The notes beneath the pieces are model-generated. The model was given only the letters and a program-made list of their open reading frames with translations, was not told where the DNA came from and searched no databases. A stretch of DNA of 64,000 nt from Eretmocerus hayati (lineage: Eukaryota; Arthropoda; Insecta; Hymenoptera; Aphelinidae). Location of the stretch: NCBI GenBank assembly GCA_029851415.1, contig CM056743.1, forward strand, positions 77,580,186 to 77,644,185, in the 5' to 3' direction. A program made the position numbers and the translations under genes. The stretch's first letter is position 1. Every line of letters starts with the position of its first letter. Positions 9,758-20,002 of this stretch are shown piece by piece.

Positions 9758-10846
9758 TTATGAACCACAATGATGAAAATCAGAGATACATATATATGAA
9801 GGCTCATCTACAGAATCTTTTGGTGAATGCAAATTCTGCTCACCATTATTTTCAGTTGAAGCATTTTCGTTATTGATGGAGCCGTCGTTTTCGGATGAAT
9901 CTGTTTCGGATGAATCGTCATCTCCTTCATTTCTCATTCTCTCGATCAATCCTGAGTCAGATTGTTCCTCTAACATATCGTCTCCAGTCATTCTTGATCT
10001 TTTTCTTGATGTTGTCATATCGGACATTTGAGAAGCTTCCACAATTCTGCTTGGGAGATCACTTTCTGTTGAGTCTGAAATTTCAAAATCACAGTTTCAT
10101 TCATAATCACAAAAAATCTCTAGATCCTCAAAATCAATATCAGTGTCGATATCAATAAATCACGCACCATCAGTAGTAATTTTCTTGGTATGGTCTGTAG
10201 TGATATTCTGGCTCGCAACTGGAGTACCTACTAGAGGTAGAGACTCCATATCTTTTTGTTCCAAAAGTTGGGCATTGTCAGAAATTTCCATATCACCGTT
10301 TCGTAAAACGCTTTCTATTGAATCTGAAATGTTAAAATTGAAGTTTCACTCACAGCTATAGAAAACCTCATAAATTGTCAATAATATTATCAATACACAA
10401 CTTACCACCGACGGTCTTTTCTTCACTACCATTCACAGGGATCATTTCGTTCGCAGATGAATTGACCAGCGAATGTGAAATATTCATGTCATCTCTTCCT
10501 CCCAAAAGCGGGGCACTACCATCTGATGTTCCTCAAACATAATGAATGAATATTTTCATTCGTTCACTCTCTCTTCAGTGTACGAATTTATTCTCATTGC
10601 AAATTACCTTGTTCATTGATTCCAATATTGAGATCGGACGATATGATCGTATTCACATTCTTTTCGGTCGTCGCACAAGCTTCAATAAGGTTAGATTCTC
10701 CCTTAATATCAGCTTCCATCTCTGAATGATTGTAATGAATTAATCGCTCAACATTCATAATCGACGAATGTAAAAGATGTCGTTGATTTTTTGTACTTAC
10801 GGCGGATCGCATCGGTAATTCTACGGGTGATCAGTGAATTCTCCAT
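9758..10846 (-). CDS. spliced gene of unknown function, acidic Ser/Asn-rich protein (5-exon model)
   Basis: Predicted exons on the minus strand: about 10846-10801, 10721-10608, 10522-10406, 10323-10168 and 10074-9758. Donors are GTAAGT, GTAATT, GTAAGT and GTGCGT; acceptors end in TTCAG, ATCAG, TTCAG and TTCAG. Every junction is phase 1 and the sum is 750 bases, giving 249 residues from MENSLITRR. The protein is acidic, rich in Ser, Asn and Glu, with a basic patch (SRKRSR) that could be a nuclear signal near residue 155. Exons 4 and 5 begin with a similar motif (SIES, STES), suggesting exon duplication. No known domain recognised. It lies beside PolB on the same strand and diverges from the spliced gene at 11476. 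It could be Polinton cargo or a host gene. Confidence 0.5.
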
Positions 10847-11475
10847 ACCACATGACGAAATTACATTGTGTACGAGACATAGTCACTCGACACTATCAAA
10901 CACTTTATCTTTTAATGCTATTTCAAGCTTCCAAATCGGCAGATCTTCAATGAGACTCTGCAATTTTCTTTTGAATACACCCACAGGCAACACTTTCAAA
11001 TCATCGTTACTATGGCGCGTGAAAATTCTGTATCTTATTACTCAAGACGAAAGAATTTTAGTAACGGCCAAAATACACTAAACTAGCGACTTCTCCATTT
11101 TGATGGCTAGGAAATGCGTCTTGGCGATGTGCACTAATGGGTTTGTAAAGTCGTACTGACGGTTTTAATATACGTGGATTACTCTCAAGTGTCAGCATTT
11201 GTCGAAACGGACTGCGGAATCAATGCGAATTTGAAGAAGTACTGAAGCGCAGACAAAATTTCGACGGCACGTCGTGGCTCTCAACCGACACTCTGCGGAT
11301 AGTCATATTCGCATAGGATCAGCGAAATTCATGACCGACAATTTTGCACGAATATATTCTAAGTCACCGTATAGTTGAATGTTTCATAATATATCAGTAC
11401 GTAGCTTGACTACGAAACGAACAGTTCTTTAGTTTGAATAACTGTGCCAAGAACGAAAATTCAGATAGTATCAAA
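10847..11475. other. divergent spacer between two spliced genes, with a degenerate coding stretch
   Basis: About 630 bases separate the starts of the two divergent genes, so promoters of both should lie here. On the minus strand a coding-like stretch (RYRIFTRHSNDDLKVLPVG, then LPIWKLEIALKDKVFD) runs at about 11035-10890 in the same frame as the first exon of the downstream gene, broken by one TGA. It could be an older, longer first exon. On the plus strand an ATAATATAT motif near 11387 sits about 90 bases before the ATG at 11476. Confidence 0.35.
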
Positions 11476-12623
11476 ATGAAGGCCCAGTTGATTTCTTGTA
11501 TTTTGAGAATTTTTCAAATCCTAACACAGAGCGTAGTCAAGTATGCCAACAAGCAGTCATGTGAATCGGATTTAGGAGACGAACTCATTGCAGATTTGAA
11601 AAAACAACTAAAGAAATATTTATCAGATATGCCTATTGATAAATTAGTAAAATGCAATAATGATGGAGTGTTCGATGATATCCACGTGATGAGAATCGTC
11701 GTTGTCAAGCTGAAGATTCATGGCATCTATAAACGGCATGAGTTCTCATCAATCAGACAAACATATAAGTGTAAGTAAAATCTAAAAGCCGATATGTGTT
11801 ATTATTTCCTTGCCTGCATTATTATTGACGCAAGATTTTCAAATTCAACTTTGAGAGACAAAGAGTCTGAAAAACGTCGATGTGCAGAAGCAGAAAGCAT
11901 CATATCTCTCAAACTAGCGCCAAGTTTGAATCCAAAAGGTAAAAATTCTTTGCTTGCAATTACAGCCGATTTGGAAAAGTGAGACACACTTGATCCTCAT
12001 CAGCCGACAGTTAGAATTCGTACAAACAAATGCTCCCAACTTTATCACATGTTTCAGTTCTCAAGCACATTCAGAGAGGCGACTATAGAGATCCGTGTAA
12101 TTTTCAAAACTGTGAGGGATATCCGGTCTACAAGAAATCCCTGCAAAGAAGATCTCTCCATGAATTAGTTCAACGGGCGATTCTGGCAAAATCGATGAAC
12201 AGTATCGCGGAGTATAGCCAACTAATGACCATTTTGACAAGACTGCGTGATAACATGATGTTTCCAATAGAATCCCAGAGCATCGGTATTGATATGGTGC
12301 CTAATTGGAAATTGTGTGCAAATTGCACATACCGTGAATATAAATTGAATTACGGGGAAAAATTTCTACCGGCTGAAGTACCTTGCAACACTACGTGCGA
12401 CCAGAGACTCACTATAATCACGAATTTTAATCGAAGCGATGATTGCCCATGTGTTTTCTTTTTACACGTTTCGTTTGCCGAACTGATTACGATTATAGAA
12501 CAGCACGAAATTGTAAGGCTCAAATTTACAAATTGGTCAACTGATCCGATTCATTCATTTAAAGATGAAATAGTTTGCGAGCATCGAAAATATGTAGAAT
12601 CGTGGACTCAATGGACATTTTGA
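11476..12623 (+). CDS. spliced gene of unknown function, Cys-rich protein (3-exon model)
   Basis: Predicted exons 11476-11770, 11858-11938 and 12058-12623. Donors are GTAAGT and GTAAAA, acceptors GAGAG and GTTTCAG; both introns are phase 1 and about 87 and 119 bases. The coding sum is 942 bases, 313 residues. The start MKAQLISCILRIFQILTQ is mildly hydrophobic and could be a signal peptide. The last exon holds paired cysteines (PCNFQNC, CANC, PCNTTC, CPC, a final C) spaced like a disulfide-bonded or metal-binding module, and the tail has WSTDPIH and ESWTQW. Polyadenylation signals follow at 12684. No family recognised. Phase-1 introns and paired cysteines fit a secreted protein, but that is inference. 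Confidence 0.5.
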
Positions 12624-12683
12624 ATATCTTTCTTATGTACTGATTCAGAAATGCTATATTTGTCTAATCATTGATCTTCATAC

Positions 12684-12708
12684 AATAAAAGATGGTCAAA
12701 TAAATAAA
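12684..12708 (+). terminator. polyadenylation signals of the Cys-rich spliced gene
   Basis: AATAAA occurs at 12684-12689 and again at 12703-12708, about 60 and 80 bases after the stop codon. This spacing is normal for animal transcripts and supports the gene model. Confidence 0.5.
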
Positions 12709-12980
12709 GTATGGAAACAGAATCGTGTTTTTCTCTCACTGATCCTTTCGAATTTTCATTATGCGAATATTGATCGATTAATCAAAAGAAATACAATTCA
12801 AACCAAAGCTTAAAAGATTCGTCATGCTTCTCTATACATCATAGTATGCGCGTATGCGCACAGTATATATGAGCTGATTTGTTTCGTTTGAGTGGAATAG
12901 CGATTACGTTTCATACCATGCATTTAATATACGAGAGCTATATAGTAAGTGTTCCAATGACGAACGGATGCACAGTCAGT

Positions 12981-12984
<4 letters not shown>
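12709..12984. other. unassigned sequence before the TA microsatellite
   Basis: AT-rich, with some alternating purine-pyrimidine near 12840. I see no gene and no clear Polinton end. Confidence 0.4.

Positions 12985-13022
<38 letters not shown>
12985..13022. repeat. (TA)n microsatellite, left target of the TIR transposon
   Basis: About 19 TA units end exactly where the inverted repeat GGGTCATTCTCCGTCAGAAA begins. A matching TA run follows the right end at 24823, so the transposon sits inside a TA tract. Confidence 0.85.
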
Positions 13023-13024
<2 letters not shown>

Positions 13025-14240
13025 GTCATTCTCCGTCAGAAAGGCCACTCCCTCTGTCCAAAAATTGGGGCAAGGTACAAATTCCACCGAGGGCTCATTT
13101 TGAAGCTTGGAGCCTGTAGTTTACGATGCAACCTGGCCTTTTTGGAAATCTCGACAACCCGACCCGAGATGGCGCTCACCAGCGATCGATTGTCAGAATC
13201 TTTATCATGATTCACTCGTCAATTTCACACTTGACCTCAGAAAAATCTGAAAAAATTCTCGATAGTGTAATTTAGCATGCTGAATCAGATAGTCAACTCG
13301 AAAATTTGATTGAGGCCCAAATAAGGGGCCCAAACCACATTAAAGCCCTAATTCTCTACCAAATTCCCGACAAAATACTCGAAATGATATGAAATGATCT
13401 CGGAGGTCTATTTCTGAGAATCGTTATTGCAATTAGATACAAATCCGCACAGGAGATTTTTTGGGCCTTACGTACCCACTCTCATTTGTAGAGGTGATAC
13501 AGGAATCAATCGCCGGAAGCTTGGGTTTCGCTTACAAGTGGCGACCTTCACTGTTACTGATGAAGTCGCATGATAATAAAGACTCAATTTGGGCCCATTG
13601 CGAGGGCCTGATGAACCGTAGGGCCCTTAATTGTGACTTTCTGAGCTATATGTAGTCGAAATGTTCTGCGGATGTCTGGAGTGAGTTCCTCAAATAGTCT
13701 CGCTCAATGTTCGTATGGTTCTCGGCCAAGGTTCGTCTAGTAGGCCCAATCCAACAGATGAACCTGAGCCTCCCGTCAATCTCCCAACATGGAGTCGGAA
13801 ACATCTCTTTTCCACAGGTGGAATCCCGAGTTTCTGTTGAGCAATCCACTGTGAGTCTATTCACTACACTCATTGTGGGCCCAATCGAACCATGGAATCA
13901 TATATCGGAGGTCTATTCTTGAGAATCGACGGTGCAATTTGATACAAATCCGCACAGGAGATTTTTTGGTCCTCATCCACCCACTCTCATTTGTAGAGGT
14001 GATACAGGAATCAATCGATGAAAGCTTGGGTTTCATCATACAAGCAGTGACTTTCATTGTTACTGATGAAGTTGCATGAGAATTGAGAGTCAGTTTGGGC
14101 CCACTATGAAGGCCTGATGAACCCCAAGGGGCTTTACCTGTGACTATCTGAGGTAGGGAAGGTCCTTATATAATCCAACTCAATGCTTGTATCTGAATTT
14201 CGGTCGAGGCCTGTCTCATGGACCTCGTCCATTAGAGAAC
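13023..14240 (+). repeat. left terminal inverted repeat of the 11.8-kb transposon
   Basis: It matches 23430-24822 in reverse. The repeat is itself made of about 500-bp units: the segment around GGAGGTCTATT occurs near 13410 and again near 13904, each followed by CAAATCCGCACAGGAGATTT. The second unit is diverged at its inner end. Confidence 0.7.
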
Positions 14241-14675
14241 TTTGGGCCTGCGGGTTAGTTTTTCGGATGATGTTCGAGCGAACGTGATTATTACAGGATT
14301 GCCTCTAAGCCTCAACTAAGCGAGGCCATATCGATATTCCCGTTATATCCACTCTGAAAGTCATCGTTCACACCATACCGTTCTCTTCTAGTGACATCGC
14401 CACTGCAAGTTGAATCATCCCGCTCTGAAATTGAATTCATCGAAAAAAGACCAACTCTACTCCAAATCGAAGAACTGTTATGAATCTTAAAGATAAAAAG
14501 AACGTAAAACAGTCACATCAGTCTCAAAGGTGCATTACTCTTATTCATAAATGTACATGGGCTGCGAACTATAGATGAGAACTAACATGAAAAAATCGCT
14601 CCTTATGGAACTTCAATTACAAGTCATCGAAAACATCGAACTCCAGTTGTCCGACAATGTGGTCATATTCATTAA

Positions 14676-17600
14676 TTACCGCTTGGCAACAAAGATCTCA
14701 TATTTAGTGTCATTAGAGAACCTTTTGATTATCATCTCAGTATTGGATAGGATTGTGAATGAATGATTCTTCATAATCTGGGGAACTGCTAGAGCTCCAT
14801 CAAATCTCTTATTCAAATGTCTGGTTGTCCGGTCATGTTCTACCTTAGAGTAATAGAAAACTTGAATATTCTTGAAATGATCTTTTGCCCAATCAAAGAG
14901 AGTTTTCGTTGTGAGCATAGCTTGATGAGGCTTTGCTAAGAGACTTGCTCTGATTGCTTCGCGCTTGAATGTTGCTCCAAGACCGTCGTAACCACTTTTG
15001 CCATGTGCAGTTGGACAAAAATGCCATTCGGCTACGATTCCGAAATCTTCTTTGTGTTTCAATAAATTACTCATTTGGAAACGATTTTTGAAATGCTGTT
15101 TTGCTCCGTCTGTCATGTATATCACCTTTTCCACTTTCTTGACTACTTTCTTTATCTCTGGGATCAACTGCTTCTGGATTGTGTAGACTGCTGCTGTGTC
15201 ATGCTTCAAACTCTCAGATATGAATACGCAATTCTTGTGCTTCAATTCTGTACCTTCCATGTAGTAAAATATTACAGTGAACACTGTACATTGATCATTA
15301 TTGAAGTGGAAAGCTGGAGCGGCGTTCTGAACATGGAAAGGGAGATTCTCTGAAAAATCGAACATAACTATCACTTCTCCATCTAACAAATTTTGTTTTC
15401 TTGTAGCCAAGAAGTTTGACTGCTGTTTTGCAATGAACGAATGGGGCCTCAAAATTTGCAACTTCTCGCATAATTCGTCGGCAAAATCAGCGGTACTTGT
15501 CGTCACAGTCCTTAACGTCGCTCTATCAGTTGCCGTCCAAAGACTATACTGTACTGTTTCGATGGAATTGTTGGTTAAGATGCTAAAAATTTTTTCTCCA
15601 AAGTGCGTTATTTCTGAGCATTTGACACATTGTATCAGATGGCAGTCAGTAGTAGGATTTTCACACATCATCATCTTCAAACAGTCACGGTAAGTGTAGA
15701 TCGGGCTTTGATCGTTTTCTGTCAACTTATCTAGATTGATTGCATCTAGCATCATTTTGCAATTTTGGTGTATCGTACATACGCATACTGAGTGTGTACC
15801 CTTTGCTCCCATCAGAACGCAATACTGAGGCCTGAGTTTTGCGAACTCACTGAAACTTATCGACATGTTTTGATACGTTTTCTTGTACAGCTCATGTAAT
15901 TCTTTGAGATCCATCATCAGCAACCGTTTCTGGATTCTCAATCGTTTCTCGTCAACTTTTACTGAGACAACATCCTTCATGCTTGTCATAACTCTACTTA
16001 TACTATCGTCATTGTAAAAATTCACCACATTCTGAATCACAGCATCTGGCAGGGTCTTTCCAGTTCTAGCGATGGCTTCAGCTAAGACTCCGTCAGTAGA
16101 CCTCAACCTTTTAGCTTTCTCGGCCAATGCCCTGGAAGTTCCGAATTCTGTCGCAATTTTCCTCACGCTCCATGTAACAGGGGCAATTGTCAGTATCCTG
16201 ACCTTGAGAGGATCATACCTGTCCAAGCTTCTGAATTTGTCTTTCAATCCTTGTAAGAGTTCTTCTAATTCGACTAGTCTCGCTGACGCCAGTTCACTCC
16301 CATTATCAATCGAGCAATTAATAACGTCACTATGAACGGATCCTGGAAGGGAGTACAAGGAACATTGAGGGGGACAGGGTGATTTAGGACTGAACAAGAA
16401 TGGAGGAGTGGTGATCGATGGGTAATACCTTGTTTGGTATGTATATCAGACCTGGTATACAACTCGCTGTGCTGAGGCAGAATGAATTGAGTCTGTGAGA
16501 ACTAGAAAGGACAGCTGATGATTCCTCTATCGTGAAATGCCATTTCGTTCATGAATACACTTCATCAGAAGACTGAGAAGGAGCGGAAATGACTTTGTTA
16601 TTAATTTCACGAGTTTGTAGAATATGGGAAAACTCTAATGCGATCTTTGGATTGCCGGAAATGGATCAATTATGTAACCAGCTACCTTGAACACTTTAGA
16701 ACGCATTGTGTCATTAATCGTGAAGTTTGACTAGAATCATGGTGCTGAAATTCAACTGAAATCGCGCTTTGGTCCCTTTTTGCATGGCTCGATCGATATA
16801 CTCAATTCGTACTTTTTTGGCACAGCACGCCTCATACTGGGCTTGGTCAAGATGATATACTACGGTTAGCTCCTATACCAAACACAGTAAACACCCACAT
16901 CTGGCTTATAATGGCTGAGAATGGAATGGCGATGAGTGTGCAGACGGAACTTATGAATGGAGTGGATGGAAAATGTATGAATCGGTCGAGGTGTTCAAGT
17001 GTCTCCCTCTCCCTCCTCTATATGTTAAATATTTTCCACATGCAAACAAATCGCTCTTCATAGTAGCTTATGACACTGCACGTTGACGGGTAGTTTCGTA
17101 GGAAGGACTGGTTGTGTCACGAGCGAAGGAAGTGTTATAAGTCCTCCGTAACAAAACTAGCCATCTGCCCGCAGTGTCATACACTACTTCATGTTACAGG
17201 TACTTCAAAATCGTGTTCAATGTTCCAATTTCTAGGTTAGGGTAACATAGAATCTATTTTAAATATCGATCGATGTACGATATGACATCTGCTCACTCTT
17301 GCACATTATTTGAATAGGTTCTGTTATAACCCCGAGAAAAATTGAATATTATCTATTCTGAGTCTATTTCACGAGCCCCTCAAATCCTCGCACAAATGGC
17401 TTCCTCACATGATTAGTGTAGAATGAGAGTCATTCACCCAGATAATTACGGTATGACTCTGGTGGTTTTTGATCAAAAAAACGATTTTTCAAAAGTTTTT
17501 ATTCTATTCTTCGAACTAATTCGGAAAGATATTGACATCTCCCGAGCCGTTATTCTTATTATCGTGTTCTGAACGAGTGATTTTCGATAAGCAATTTTCC

Positions 17601-18367
17601 ATCAAATAGAAAGTTTATTTCACTACTTTTACGCTTTTGTTGGATATGCTGTGTACTACAAAAGAAAGAAGGCCATCTCTCTAGTCGATAACTGTTAGCG
17701 CACAAAAAATTTCCTGCAACCATGATTTTCCTTGATTTAAAATGACAAAATATGGAATAGTCAGCCACAACTGAGCCAAATGAGCTGAAAATCACCCAAA
17801 AATCATCTATTATGTAGGTGTTCGTGTTGGGTGAGTATAAAAGCCATAGCTGCCAGAATAAAAAAAATTTGAAACCACCAGAGTCATATCTTGTCGAGAA
17901 CTTGAGGAAATCATCCATCCACGCACAAGCTCGATAGAAAATTAGATTTCAATCGAAAAATCCTATTTCAGCCAAGCATAGGGATATTCTGAGTGATATT
18001 TTTTCAGCGTGAAGGATGGGCAGAAGTGAGACGAAGAATGAAGCGTGGGATGAATTTCTGTCATGCGAGTATGCTCGAGAATTACGCGAACGTTCTAACC
18101 TGTACTATTGTTAGTGGTAGGTGGAGCTCCATGATTATGTATCTCATCGTAATTTCTTGAGGAATCATCCAATGATGATATGCTATGAGATCGTGTAAAT
18201 GAACGCTTCAATCTACAATCGTTGCACACCATAGCAGTTTTGGGCAGGTGTGGCTTCTCTTCCAAGATTTTCTTCGTGACTTTTCTGAGATTCGACCCTT
18301 GATGGGAAGGTACACCGTCTTCCAAATAGGGATTGACACAGCGATCCTTGCGAACCTTCCCGGGCAT
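14676..18367 (-). CDS. DDE-type transposase-like protein, two-exon gene
   Basis: Exon 1 is 18367-18100, starting at ATG (MPGKVRKDRC) with a cysteine cluster (AMVCNDCRLK) and ending at a CAG/GTTAGA donor. Exon 2 is 16342-14676, entered at an acceptor with a long pyrimidine tract (CTCCCTTCCAG). Phases agree and the join gives 644 residues. The catalytic half shows MFDFSENLPF, IYMTDGAKQHFKNR and AEWHFCPTAHGKSGYDGLG, which matches a metazoan transposase-like family with conserved acidic residues and an HGK-x2-D-G signature. It lies inside a long TIR element, so it is probably the enzyme that moves it. No stop or frameshift is seen in the exons, so it may be functional. The 1.76-kb intron carries a small inverted-repeat element. 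Confidence 0.65.
17451..17886. mobile_element. small inverted-repeat element in the transposase intron
   Basis: ATGACTCTGGTGGTTT at 17451 is repeated in reverse at 17871-17886. The 436-bp span is AT-rich with no coding potential, like a MITE. Inner parts of the arms are only weakly similar. Confidence 0.45.
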
Positions 18368-18602
18368 ATTTTCGAAGTGAGTTTTACTCTCAGTGGTTTT
18401 GAGTGGTCAGCTACAGATATAAAATGAGAACACGAGGTGAAATAATCTCAAACTAATGACTATTACATGTATAGTATCAATCAACAACGACATTCGAACT
18501 CTTGGTCCCCATGGCAACCAAGTTCTGGTGCAGAAGCTCCAACTCAATGACAGATGGATGAGTGAACATACACATCATTCATGAGAATGGAAAACCCAAA
18601 TC

Positions 18603-20002
18603 CTACTCTCTCAACATGAATCAGCTAAAATAGCTGCAAATCGGCGTATATACGCTGATATTGTCAGCTAACATGGATGAATTCTAGCTGACCAAATCAG
18701 CATAAAAAAGCTGATTGAATCAGCTATCTGACAAAGTCTGATAGCATGAAAGACCCAATGAAGGACGCTTTTCCGCAGGTGTCGTTGTTTTCTTGCGACT
18801 CATTGGATGAATAATTGTCTCTGGAAAAGAGATAAAATTTCAAAACTACTTTTAATGCGCTGGATAAGAATTAATCATCCAATCCCTGAGAACCTGTAGT
18901 GCCCCTATAGTGGGCCACCGGTGTCCTAATTGTGGGCCACCAGTGTCCCAATAGTGGGCTTCTTTTGCACATACGGTATTTTCTGGATAAAACTCAGTAT
19001 AGAACAGTCAGGGAGCTTATTTATCTATCTGAAAAGGAGTGAAGTCGTTGGAAAATTCGTATTTCACTCCTGAGCTTGAGTACAGTGCAAGTTGTGAGTC
19101 TTTGAGCATAATTCGAGTGCTCGCATTATGAGGCCACCTTTTTGAGCTATGCCCCTATAGTGGGCCACCCGAGTCCCTATAGTGGGCCACCCATGTCTTC
19201 ATCGTGGGCCACCTTTGTATGTTATGGAAGGCCACGGTATTCCCCGCATTCTTTACTCCGTACTAAAGCTTCGTTATCGGTCTGGAAAGAAGTGTAGTTG
19301 ATAGAAGCTTCATCTTTGATTTCTGAACACGACTTTAGTGCAAGTATTGAGCGTAATCCGAGTGTTTGCTTTATGAGGCCACCTTTTTGAGCTATGCCCC
19401 TATAGTGGGCCACCCGTGTGCCTATGGTAGGCCACGCCTCCTGTACATGACCCTATGGTGGACCATTGATTCTGAGCTCATCCTTTCTTTGTGTAGGTGT
19501 TTTGTATTCGTTTCTATGATAATATCATGCTCTCAGTATATGCGAGTCTCCAATACACAGCAAACAGAGGGGTCACTGGCCCCAATATTCGACGCTGCAC
19601 GCTCACACGACGGCTATTGATGACAACCCGCACGGTTCTCGTTTAGCTGAAAAAATCCGCTATTATTAGCTGATATTTCAGTTGATGAATTTGAGCTGAC
19701 AAAATCAGCTATAATCACTGATTTTCAGATATATCTAGCTGATTTCTGTCAGCTATGTAGAGAGAAAGAATGAGAATTCTATCGATTATTCAAATCGAAA
19801 TAGGTCTACTTGCCCCGATTTCGTTTTCAAACGTTGTAATTATGATTCGCCTGATACCTGACTCCATATTTGTGCATTTTGACTGGAACCTTTCATTTAA
19901 GCACCTCAGAGCAAGTGCTGATTGTGTCAGCTATTTGGCTCACCAGGGGGATTTTAGCTGATTTTTCAGCTAAATAATAGCTGATTCATGTTGAGAGAGT
20001 AG
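18603..20002. repeat. 1.4-kb unit bounded by a 24-bp inverted motif, with TCAGCT-rich ends
   Basis: A 24-bp motif (CTACTCTCTCAACATGAATC plus AGCT) lies at 18603 and in reverse at 19979-20002. Next to both copies are many short AGCTGA/TCAGCT repeats (18620-18740 and 19640-19985). A third copy lies at 23058-23081, just outside the foldback element. The unit has no gene. Confidence 0.6.
18895..19470. repeat. tandem CCCTATAGTGGGCCACC repeats in two direct blocks
   Basis: About 22-bp units with the core CTATAGTGGGCCACC occur at 18900-18960, 19145-19215 and 19395-19460. The last two blocks lie within direct repeats of about 245 bases that both begin with GAGGCCACCTTTTTGAGC. Confidence 0.6.

Noticed and set aside
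12879..13210. open frames with runs of Tyr-Ile
   Set aside because: Translation of the TA microsatellite and of the transposon end.
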